In this document: one piece after another, positions 1 to 6,098 of the stretch
How positions within the stretch are numbered: the stretch's first letter is position 1
Layout: each line of letters starts with the position of its first letter
DNA from: Spirosoma sp.
GTDB taxonomy: Bacteria; Bacteroidota; Bacteroidia; Cytophagales; Spirosomataceae
Reading direction: 5' to 3'
Assembly: GCA_025351545.1 (NCBI GenBank)
Contig: JANXVQ010000949.1
Location: 1-7,887, forward strand
Length of the DNA: 7,887 bases
The notes under the pieces: generated by a model
The model's input: only the letters and a program-made list of their open reading frames with translations
Databases searched by the model: none
Told to the model about the DNA's origin: nothing
Translations under genes and position numbers: made by a program

Positions 1-118
1 GTCAGCAATTGCGTCGGGTTTGAGAACCCGACATCACGAAAAAGGAAAAAGTGTTTCTGCGGTCATTTAGTTCAACTCCATTAACCCGATGTCACGTAAC
101 TAATGGTTAGCTAACTGT
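1..118. other. Non-coding left edge with palindromes
   Basis: No gene is supported here. The stretch lies downstream of the minus-strand phosphatase gene and runs off the window edge. It contains a perfect hairpin at 13-32, a second copy of the hairpin's right flank at 83-96, an 8-bp palindrome (GCAATTGC, 5-12) and a 10-bp palindrome (GTTAGCTAAC, 106-115) just past the phosphatase stop codon. None is followed by a T-run on either strand, so a classical intrinsic terminator is not supported. Confidence 0.6.
13..32. repeat. Perfect inverted repeat, possibly a dispersed palindromic element
   Basis: The arms GTCGGGTT (13-20) and AACCCGAC (25-32) are exact reverse complements around a TGAG loop. 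The right arm and its flank, AACCCGACATCACG (25-38), recur with two changes at 83-96 (AACCCGATGTCACG). A GC-rich hairpin with a partial second copy nearby looks like a REP-type interspersed element. It could also stabilise the 3' end of the phosphatase mRNA, since it lies about 90 nt past that stop codon. Its copy number elsewhere in the genome cannot be seen from here. Confidence 0.6.
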
Positions 119-1909
119 TCACAACTTCAGCCGGAGGTGGGCATTTGTACCGTAAGACAATTTGATACCCGGATCGAAAACCACCTGTAAGGCATGAGCC
201 TCTGTATTGGCTGGAATGAGTAGAGGGTATTTTATCTGTAACACATCGCCACTGGTTGGAAGTCGATTCCCCGACCAGACTGTTGGATCGTTCCAGTTGC
301 CCGTTTTAACAGTATACATGGTACTCAAACCAATCACCTGCACTGTAAATACATCCTGTAAGCAGTTTTTGCTATCCCGCACCACATACGTATTGCTGGT
401 GCCGACAGCCGGGCTAACGACAACGGAGCGGGTAGATGAGGAAAAGCTTGCATTAGCAGGATTGCTCCACAAATAATCACTAATGAATGAGGATGTTAAC
501 GTGGCCGATTGACCAGCGGAAATGGTTATTACTTGCGTTCTTTCCACATCTTTCATTATCGTAAATTGATCACTAATGGAGTAGGAAGCGGGTGGATTGG
601 GCTGGATAAACTTAGCGTCGAGCCGATTATCGTCAACTTCAAAAAAAAATGAACCGCCGGTCAGTCGTTGCGTAGATACCATGACTGGATGAGGACTTAA
701 AGCGGGATTATACCCTAGTGCGCCAGCCGAGCCAGAAAGAACATAAACGGTGCCCTGTTTCTTTTTTTTGGATGTGGTTTTATAAGGGCAGGAACTGGCC
801 GAACCGTCATAACGCCCTGTGCTATTGTCTTTTGGGAAACGGTAAGCCGATGGATTATTTGTAAAATCACTCATGGGTCCATACTGGTCGTGGAGCGGGT
901 AGGAGCGTTCATAGTTGTGGCTATGGCCGAGCAAAACCATGTCTACACCAAAGCGTTCGAGAATAGGGTTAATCCGCTGGCGAATAGCGATTAAATCAGG
1001 ATCGGTTTCGGAATTATGCGAGCCCTGACTATAGGGAGGAAAGTGCAGATAGACAATTTTCCATTTCTTCGTCGTTGCGGCTAAATCCTGCTTTAACCAA
1101 ATTGCTTCGGGATGGTTAGTTGTATCGGAGTAGAATCGTATGTCTGTTCCGCCAACGTTTCGTTTACCAAAACCATCGAGCATAACAAAGTGAATAGGGC
1201 CATAGTCGAACGAATACCATTCTTCGGTGCCTGAAGCAACACCACCAGCTTCGGCGTTGGTCGGGAAACTGAAAATTGAGAAATAAGGAATGTTGTGCGT
1301 AGCGGCCAGCGTCGCATTATTGTTGTAATCGTGATTTCCGGGAACGGCAAAAAGCATTGAATTCTTCATCAGAGTAGTCTGATAAGGTTCAAAGAAGTTG
1401 ACTTGAAATTGCGGATCGTCGCCATCATAGGAATTGTCCCCAATAAGCATCCAAAGATCAGTTGGTGTAGTGCCCCGAAAGTTTAGGAAGGCATCCCGAA
1501 CGTTGGTTTGGTTGTTATTGGGGTTCATGCCGCAGTCGCCGAAGGAGGCAACCCGAATTTTCCGCTTTGTATCGGCAAGGGGAGCCGTCAGAAAATAGTT
1601 ATCTGTGCCCTGTTGCAACACTTGAGTCGTGGTGCCGATGCTGTAAAAATATTGCTTGTCGGGGGTTAGCCCCGTAACGCTCACCTCATGTTCGGTGGTA
1701 CTGGCTCTTTCGACAGCGCTGCCCGTTAAGCTACCCGCCGACAAACCATAAGTGACCTTTCCTATAGTGGCTATATCAGTCCGCCAGCGAATGGTAGCAC
1801 CCGTCTGCGTACCGAGTTGCAGATAAGGCCCTCGTGTAAGAACGGCATTTTGGGCGAGTGTCGGCACCCAGACTATCCAGAAAAAGCTCAGCAGGACGAC
1901 CTTTCTCAT
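119..1909 (-). CDS. Secreted purple acid phosphatase-like metallophosphoesterase
   Basis: This is a 596-residue exported phosphoesterase. Residues 1-20 form a signal peptide (basic start, hydrophobic core, ending TLAQ). Residues 22-108 resemble the fibronectin-III-like N-terminal domain of purple acid phosphatases. The catalytic domain (about 117-430) carries every expected metal-ligand motif: GDCG (D125), GDNSY (D158, Y161), GNHD (N192, H193), H289 in LHFPPYS, and GHSHNYER (H329, H331). Y161 sits where the tyrosine ligand of purple acid phosphatases lies, which favours that family over generic calcineurin-like enzymes. Residues 445-526 look like an Ig/PKD-like module, and residues 532-596 form a second beta-rich module (TGNWNDPTVWSGN) seen in Bacteroidota surface proteins. 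The start is ATG, 9 bp after the upstream transporter gene, so the two are co-transcribed. The natural substrate is unknown, and no T9SS sorting domain was recognised. Confidence 0.9.
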   Translation of the reverse strand: MRKVVLLSFFWIVWVPTLAQNAVLTRGPYLQLGTQTGATIRWRTDIATIGKVTYGLSAGSLTGSAVERASTTEHEVSVTGLTPDKQYFYSIGTTTQVLQQGTDNYFLTAPLADTKRKIRVASFGDCGMNPNNNQTNVRDAFLNFRGTTPTDLWMLIGDNSYDGDDPQFQVNFFEPYQTTLMKNSMLFAVPGNHDYNNNATLAATHNIPYFSIFSFPTNAEAGGVASGTEEWYSFDYGPIHFVMLDGFGKRNVGGTDIRFYSDTTNHPEAIWLKQDLAATTKKWKIVYLHFPPYSQGSHNSETDPDLIAIRQRINPILERFGVDMVLLGHSHNYERSYPLHDQYGPMSDFTNNPSAYRFPKDNSTGRYDGSASSCPYKTTSKKKKQGTVYVLSGSAGALGYNPALSPHPVMVSTQRLTGGSFFFEVDDNRLDAKFIQPNPPASYSISDQFTIMKDVERTQVITISAGQSATLTSSFISDYLWSNPANASFSSSTRSVVVSPAVGTSNTYVVRDSKNCLQDVFTVQVIGLSTMYTVKTGNWNDPTVWSGNRLPTSGDVLQIKYPLLIPANTEAHALQVVFDPGIKLSYGTNAHLRLKL

Positions 1910-1918
1910 AAGGCTTTA

Positions 1919-2707
1919 TTACATGAATGAACTCATTGCCGACTCGTTTACCAACTCCTCTGCGTGTGTCTTGCCTAAATAGCGGTCAATGAAATAATGG
2001 GCTATGTAGAGCACGGGCGTCAGGACAATGGCCGATGTAGCTTTGTAAATATAATTGATAATTCCCACCGCCAGTACCTGCGTGAGCGACCAGTTTCCAA
2101 AAATATAGAAGGCAATTCCCAACACCACAAATGAATCGACTAACTGCGAAACCAGCGTTGAGCCGGTAGCGCGAAGCCAGATTTTCCGGTTGCCCGTAAT
2201 TTTTCGGAGCGAGTGGAAAATATATACGTCCAGAATCTGCCCAATCAGGAAGGCCGTCAACGAGCCGACAATGATGCCCAGCCCTTGCCGGAATATCATC
2301 TGAAAGGCGTTATTGATGTTAATTGGGTTTCCAACAGTGTCTTTGGCATTCACATCGAGCCAGAATTGCGCGGGTGGCAGCATCGTAACCGCAAAAATGA
2401 TCAGGAAACTAAAGCCAACGAACCCAGCTGTCAGAAACGAAATACGCCGAACGCCCGCTTTACCAAAGTACTCGTTAATAATGTCGGAGGTAATGAACAC
2501 AAACGGCCAGATGACGGCTCCTGCGGTGAGGTTGAAGTCCAGAATGAAATCGCCAAATAGATGAATATGAGCCGGTTTCGTTCCCAATAGTGTTTCGACC
2601 GAAAAGATTTTGACACCAATAATTTCGGCGATGAGCGCGTTGGTCAGGAATACCGCACTCAGAAAAATATACAGGTTTGTTCGTTTATTAGTAAAAGAGG
2701 CAGTCAT
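1919..2707 (-). CDS. yhhQ: Queuosine precursor transporter, YhhQ/VUT family (DUF165)
   Basis: This 262-residue inner-membrane protein has about six hydrophobic segments (roughly 10-33, 60-76, 88-110, 138-160, 185-204, 208-238). The family signature is clear: a Pro followed by D75, N78, E79 and Y80 in TSDIINEYFGK, and a later helix with Q188 and D191 (STLVSQLVDSFVV). The E. coli member YhhQ imports preQ0 and preQ1, the 7-deazaguanine precursors of the tRNA wobble base queuosine. Some relatives probably take queuine, and the sequence does not decide between them. The length is slightly above the usual 220-240 because of a longer loop (113-135) and tail. The start is ATG with no Shine-Dalgarno motif. 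It is followed after 9 bp by the phosphatase gene and preceded by a palindromic repeat that separates it from the upstream membrane protein. Confidence 0.9.
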   Translation of the reverse strand: MTASFTNKRTNLYIFLSAVFLTNALIAEIIGVKIFSVETLLGTKPAHIHLFGDFILDFNLTAGAVIWPFVFITSDIINEYFGKAGVRRISFLTAGFVGFSFLIIFAVTMLPPAQFWLDVNAKDTVGNPININNAFQMIFRQGLGIIVGSLTAFLIGQILDVYIFHSLRKITGNRKIWLRATGSTLVSQLVDSFVVLGIAFYIFGNWSLTQVLAVGIINYIYKATSAIVLTPVLYIAHYFIDRYLGKTHAEELVNESAMSSFM

Positions 2708-2715
2708 AGAGGATG

Positions 2716-2756
2716 GGTTTTATAAACCTATAAGGTTTTATAAACCTTATAGGTTT
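2716..2756. repeat. 18-bp tandem palindromic repeat between two operon genes
   Basis: Two copies of an 18-bp unit starting GGTTTTATAAACC lie head to tail at 2716-2733 and 2734-2751, with a partial third GGTTT at 2752-2756. The copies differ only in the last five bases (TATAA against TTATA). As a result, 2724-2738 (AAACCTATAAGGTTT) and 2742-2756 (AAACCTTATAGGTTT) are exact reverse complements around a three-base loop, giving a perfect 15-bp stem. It fills most of the 54-bp gap between the membrane protein gene and the transporter gene. No T-run follows on the minus strand, so it is not a standard terminator. It could attenuate transcription, protect the upstream mRNA 3' end, or be an interspersed repeat. 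Confidence 0.85.
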
Positions 2757-2761
2757 CCCAC

Positions 2762-4174
2762 TTACCATTTTCGCTTATACACACCTGCTGTGGTCGTTTT
2801 TTCATACCGAAGGGCTAACGCTGGCGCGCGTTGAAACAGTTTTTCGACCACGTTTTCCCGATCTATAATGTAATCGGGCGGATCTTTCCGGAAATGATCG
2901 AACACGTTAATAACTGATTCGTAATTATCCAGATTTTTGAGGTCATACTTCGCCAGGTCCCAGTTTAGGTAAGGAGTAGCCAGACGATTTTGGCGGTAAG
3001 CACTCAGGTCTTCACCAATAATGAGCACGCGCTGGTTTGTAATGTCTTTGGGCAACGGAGAGGCCTGCACTTGTAAACTACTCAACCGGCCCAGATCGGC
3101 CCCAGGAATCAGGCCTATTGCCCCCTGATAAAACAATAAAAGCATCAGCGAAAAGGCAATCAGGAACGTGATTTCGGCCAGCCAGGCTTTACGAATATTC
3201 TCGAAATAATAGAAGGCAAAATAGGCCATTGGGGGCACAAAACTCAAAAATACCATCGGGGCCAGAAACGGCATCAGCAAAATGGTCAATACGGCAATAA
3301 CAAACCAGAGCGCCATAATTTGCTGTATCCGCTGCTGAAAGTTAACGTATCGACCCGCCCGATTAAACAGGCTCAGAAAGCCCAATATCCCCAATCCCAG
3401 CGGAATAAATAACGAGGCTATCAGCGATTGAAAATCGGATAATGAATACTGCCGAACCCGAAACACCGATGCCAGCAGATTTCGATTGAAATCGTCGAGA
3501 CTATCGGAGAGGTAATAAAATAAAACAGTGGCGGCAAATGGAAACAAAAACCCAAACAGCGAGAGGGAATACTGCCGGAACGTGGCACCCGTATAGAACA
3601 GCAGCGACAGGATCGCCCAGAGTATAAACAAAGCCGAAGGCAGGTAAAACAGCGCGGCCAGACCAATGTAAAAGCCCACTTCAAATACTTCGTCGGTGGC
3701 ACCCCGGCGGTCCATCTGTTTAATGAGCGTTCCGAAGGCCAGCAGCAGAAAACTCGTTGACATCAGCACGGGCGAGAGCGTCAGGCAGTCGAACGAGAGA
3801 TGCATGAACAGCATATAAATCAGTCCCGGCCAGAACGACCGGTCTGGATACACATCCCGATTGTTGGTCAGGTAATTAAAATAAAGGATTTGAAAGACCG
3901 ACACCAGCGTTGCGGCCCCGTGAAGTACTAGTGGCGACCGGCCAAATACACTGTTTATTCCCCAGTAAACCAGTGCCGACAGGGGACTGACACTATCCCA
4001 GATGTCGCGGTAAAGCAAATTGCCCTGACTCATTTGCTCGCCCACAATCATCCAGTTTAATTCAGGAATCAATAGCGGAAACGGATGTAGCAGCAGGGGC
4101 AACCGGATAATGACCAGCAATCCCAACAAACTAACGTATTGGTAAGAGAAATAAGGTTGAAAGAAACGTAGCAA
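2762..4174 (-). CDS. Polytopic membrane protein with GT-C-like features (DUF6427-like)
   Basis: This is a 470-residue integral membrane protein with about ten hydrophobic segments up to residue 355, then a soluble C-terminal region (about 366-470). Residues 51-65 read GNLLYRDIWDSVSPL, the first-loop pattern 'G-x-x-Y-x-D-x-W-D-x-x-x-P' common in GT-C membrane glycosyltransferases. The tail ends with 'DYIID...' and a 'GVYKRK' strand, also typical of such proteins. It resembles a conserved Bacteroidota family that I recall as DUF6427, but I cannot confirm the name. A glycosyl donor or substrate cannot be assigned. The likely start is TTG at 4174. Only four in-frame codons lie between it and a stop, none ATG or GTG, and the next ATG (residue 42) would remove the first membrane segment. 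It diverges from rbfA and may share transcripts with the transporter downstream. Confidence 0.75.
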   Translation of the reverse strand: MLRFFQPYFSYQYVSLLGLLVIIRLPLLLHPFPLLIPELNWMIVGEQMSQGNLLYRDIWDSVSPLSALVYWGINSVFGRSPLVLHGAATLVSVFQILYFNYLTNNRDVYPDRSFWPGLIYMLFMHLSFDCLTLSPVLMSTSFLLLAFGTLIKQMDRRGATDEVFEVGFYIGLAALFYLPSALFILWAILSLLFYTGATFRQYSLSLFGFLFPFAATVLFYYLSDSLDDFNRNLLASVFRVRQYSLSDFQSLIASLFIPLGLGILGFLSLFNRAGRYVNFQQRIQQIMALWFVIAVLTILLMPFLAPMVFLSFVPPMAYFAFYYFENIRKAWLAEITFLIAFSLMLLLFYQGAIGLIPGADLGRLSSLQVQASPLPKDITNQRVLIIGEDLSAYRQNRLATPYLNWDLAKYDLKNLDNYESVINVFDHFRKDPPDYIIDRENVVEKLFQRAPALALRYEKTTTAGVYKRKW

Positions 4175-4258
4175 AGGAGTTAACAGTTATCAGGTATCGG
4201 TGAACAATCAGAGGCAAATTGCCAGTGTGGGTAACCAGATATTGGCAACTGTTCACGG

Positions 4259-4290
4259 TAAAATTACAGGCAATTTCGGCAGAACGGAAA
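4259..4290 (-). promoter_or_regulatory. Candidate Bacteroidota promoter for the membrane protein operon
   Basis: Read on the minus strand, TTTC (4290-4287) is followed after 20 bp by TAATTTTA (4266-4259). This approximates the Bacteroidota sigma-factor pattern of TTTG, about 19-20 bp, then TAnnTTTG. Each box misses one base. It would give a leader of roughly 80 nt that includes the nested dyads before the TTG start. The match is weak enough to arise by chance. Confidence 0.25.
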
Positions 4291-4306
4291 AATGGGCGGA
4301 TATTTG
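4274..4306 (+). promoter_or_regulatory. Candidate Bacteroidota promoter for rbfA
   Basis: TTTC (4274-4277) and GATATTTG (4299-4306) are separated by 21 bp and approximate the Bacteroidota TTTG / TAnnTTTG promoter, with one mismatch in each box. It would start transcription about 65-70 nt before the rbfA ATG. It overlaps the opposite-strand candidate, so the two promoters could interfere. Support is weak. Confidence 0.22.
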
Positions 4307-4381
4307 CAAAATAGAGGTTCGGACGAATGTAAACCATTCGTTCAGTAGGACCGTTCAGGTTAGTACCCAAGTACCGATAAT

Positions 4382-4762
4382 ATGGAATCGAAACGACAGC
4401 AAAAAGTATCCCGGCAGTTACAGCGAGATTTAAGTGAAATTTTTCAGCGCGACGTGCCGCATTTGTTCAATGGCGCATTTATCACGGTCACAAGCGTGCG
4501 CATATCGCCCGATTTGAGTGTCGCACGGGTGTATCTTAGTTTTCTGGCTGCCAAGAATAAGCAGATGCTGCTGGACTCAATTTTGGAGAAAAGTAAAGTG
4601 CTTCGCCAGCATCTCGGCGACCGGGTTCGGCATCAACTGCGCATTGTTCCCGAACTGCATTTCTTTCTGGACGACACAGCTGACTATGCCGACAAAATGG
4701 ATAAACTCTTCTCTGGCCTCGAAATTCCACCCGCCCCGGCAGAAGAGGACGAAGATAATTAG
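4382..4762 (+). CDS. rbfA: 30S ribosome-binding factor RbfA
   Basis: This 126-residue cytoplasmic protein binds the 30S subunit near helix 1 and the 3' end of 16S rRNA during late maturation and cold adaptation. The family features are all in place. A basic N-terminal helix (1-22, SKRQQKVSRQLQRDLSEIF) leads into the conserved strand TVTSVRISPDLSVARVYLSF (35-54). A helix follows (61-80), then the second signature LRIVPELHFFLDD (86-98). The tail (113-126) is acidic and probably disordered. The length is normal for RbfA. The start is ATG with no Shine-Dalgarno motif, only an A/T-rich leader. It diverges from the membrane protein gene and precedes a LolC/E-type permease on the same strand. I recall the rbfA-permease order from other Bacteroidota, but cannot check that here. 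Confidence 0.95.
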   Translation: MESKRQQKVSRQLQRDLSEIFQRDVPHLFNGAFITVTSVRISPDLSVARVYLSFLAAKNKQMLLDSILEKSKVLRQHLGDRVRHQLRIVPELHFFLDDTADYADKMDKLFSGLEIPPAPAEEDEDN

Positions 4763-4780
4763 TGGTCAGATGAATGAATG

Positions 4781-4824
4781 ATTGAGTGAATAATATTCGC
4801 AGATCAATCGCTTATTCACTCAAT
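4781..4824 (+). repeat. 13-bp inverted repeat between rbfA and the permease gene
   Basis: ATTGAGTGAATAA (4781-4793) and TTATTCACTCAAT (4812-4824) are exact reverse complements around an 18-nt loop. A second, competing pairing exists between TGATTGAG (4779-4786) and CTCAATCA (4827-4834). The flanks carry short GAAT/GATT-type direct repeats. There is no T-run after the stem, so a classical terminator is unlikely. The second arm ends only about 12-20 nt before the permease ATG, so the hairpin could affect initiation at that gene or simply be a repeat element. Confidence 0.7.
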
Positions 4825-4845
4825 TGCTCAATCACTACGTAAATA

Positions 4846-6054
4846 ATGAACCTTCCTGTCTGGATTGCCCGTCGGTATTTTTTCTCCCGCAAAAAACGCA
4901 GTTTCATTAGCTGGTTGTCTATTTTATCGATGCTCGGTGTGGGCGTCGGTACAATGGCGCTGGTTGTGGTGCTGTCGGTGTTTAATGGCATGGAAGAGCT
5001 GAATCGGCAGATATTCAAAACGTTCGAGGCCGATATGACGGTTGCGCCGAAACAGGGAAAACGGTTTTTAGCCCCACCTGCTTTGCTAACGCGTCTGCGC
5101 CAGACCACAGGGGTTAGCTTGTTGACGTCTGTGGCGCAGGACAACGCGCTGGCTCGCTACGGTAACGCTCAGACTGTAGTGCGACTAAAAGGCGTGGATG
5201 ATAATTATCTCCAGCGTAAGCAACTCGACTCATCCCTACTCGAAGGAAAACTACTTCTTCGCCGGGATGGCGTGAACTATGCGATTGTGGCCGATGGCGT
5301 CCGTAACGACCTGACTATTTCGCCGGTTGATATTTTAACGCCCCTGGAGATTCTTTATCCACAGAGTGGGCAGACATTCAGTGTACTTAATTCCGACGCA
5401 TTTAATCGCGAAGCGCTAACGGTTTCCGGGATATTTTTCATCGAGTCGAAGTACGATAACTTTGTGCTGGCGCCCATCACTGTCGCACGAACCTTATTTG
5501 GCAATAAACCAGATGAAGTAACGAGTCTGGAAATACAGCTTCGGCCCGGCACCGACGAAAACAAAGCTAAACAAGCCTTGCAGGACGTAGTTGGAAATGA
5601 TTTAACCGTACAAAGCCGTGACGATTTAAACCTTGATCTCTACCGGGCCATCCGCGTCGAGAAGCTATTCGTGGCGTTGACATTGTCATTCATTATTCTC
5701 ATTGCGTCAATCAATATTTTCTTTTCCTTGTCGATGCTGGTCATCGAAAAAAAAGAAGATATCCGAATTTTGTATGCATTGGGCGCGACGAGGCAGATGG
5801 TGCGCTGGATTTTCCTGACCGAAGGGGCAATCATTGCCCTGACGGGGGCGTTTGCCGGCCTGATATTGGGGGTTGGACTTTGCCTGGCGCAGGAAACATA
5901 CGGGTTCGCCCGAATGGGGATGATCAGCTCAATTGTTGACGCTTACCCCGTTCGCCTGGACACCAATGATATTTTACTGACCGGCGTTCTGACCGTTTTA
6001 ATGACTGTTTTAACCTCGTGGTTCCCAGCCCAGCGAGCGGCTAATGTTCGGTAG
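4846..6054 (+). CDS. LolC/LolE-family ABC transporter permease (FtsX-like)
   Basis: This 402-residue inner-membrane protein has the LolC/E architecture: an N-terminal amphipathic stretch and helix (about 22-46, WLSILSMLGVGVGTMALVVVLSVFNGME), a large periplasmic MacB-like domain (about 50-268), then three helices (about 272-298, 322-346, 376-396). The segment EKKEDIRILYALGATRQM (301-318) corresponds to the cytoplasmic loop that contacts the ATPase. The E. coli proteins extract lipoproteins from the inner membrane and pass them to LolA. A LolD-type ATPase is not in the window and must be encoded elsewhere. The length fits LolC (about 400), although the tail stops soon after the last helix. The start is ATG with an A-rich leader and no Shine-Dalgarno motif. 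It is probably co-transcribed with rbfA across an 83-bp gap that holds an inverted repeat. Whether it acts as LolC or LolE, or as a homodimer, is not decided by sequence. Confidence 0.88.
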   Translation: MNLPVWIARRYFFSRKKRSFISWLSILSMLGVGVGTMALVVVLSVFNGMEELNRQIFKTFEADMTVAPKQGKRFLAPPALLTRLRQTTGVSLLTSVAQDNALARYGNAQTVVRLKGVDDNYLQRKQLDSSLLEGKLLLRRDGVNYAIVADGVRNDLTISPVDILTPLEILYPQSGQTFSVLNSDAFNREALTVSGIFFIESKYDNFVLAPITVARTLFGNKPDEVTSLEIQLRPGTDENKAKQALQDVVGNDLTVQSRDDLNLDLYRAIRVEKLFVALTLSFIILIASINIFFSLSMLVIEKKEDIRILYALGATRQMVRWIFLTEGAIIALTGAFAGLILGVGLCLAQETYGFARMGMISSIVDAYPVRLDTNDILLTGVLTVLMTVLTSWFPAQRAANVR

Positions 6055-6098
6055 ATGAAGGTGTTACTGCTCCAAGGAAGCTGACTGTAATAAAAGGT

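Larger units (their letters stand above)
4175..4381. other. Divergent intergenic region with possible structured leader
   Basis: These 207 bp separate two divergent start codons, so promoters for both directions should lie here. The part nearest the minus-strand gene contains nested dyads: outer arms GTGAACA (4200-4206) and TGTTCAC (4250-4256), and inner arms TTGCCA (4219-4224) and TGGCAA (4243-4248). These could fold the 5' leader of the membrane protein mRNA. The stems are short and interrupted, so the structure is tentative. No Shine-Dalgarno motif precedes either gene, as is usual in Bacteroidota. Confidence 0.5.

Noticed and set aside
1093..1350. Second open frame on the minus strand within the phosphatase gene
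   Set aside because: It is an out-of-frame shadow of the phosphatase catalytic domain, which carries all its motifs in the other frame.
2213..2560. Open frame of 115 codons on the plus strand, antisense to the transporter gene
   Set aside because: It lies wholly inside a confidently identified gene, has low-complexity polar composition and no recognisable domain. It is a shadow of the real frame.
2716..2756. CRISPR-like repeat array
   Set aside because: The units are directly adjacent with no spacers, and there are only two full copies.
2762..4174. Assigning the membrane protein as a specific glycosyltransferase
   Set aside because: The YRDIWD-P pattern and C-terminal region resemble GT-C proteins, but no acceptor, donor or gene cluster supports a defined reaction.
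4131..4370. 79-codon open frame on the minus strand across the divergent region
   Set aside because: It overlaps the start of the membrane protein gene in another frame, covers the expected promoter region and resembles no known protein. A small leader ORF cannot be fully excluded.
4536..4730. Antisense open frame within rbfA
   Set aside because: It is fully inside rbfA and has no start signal or domain.
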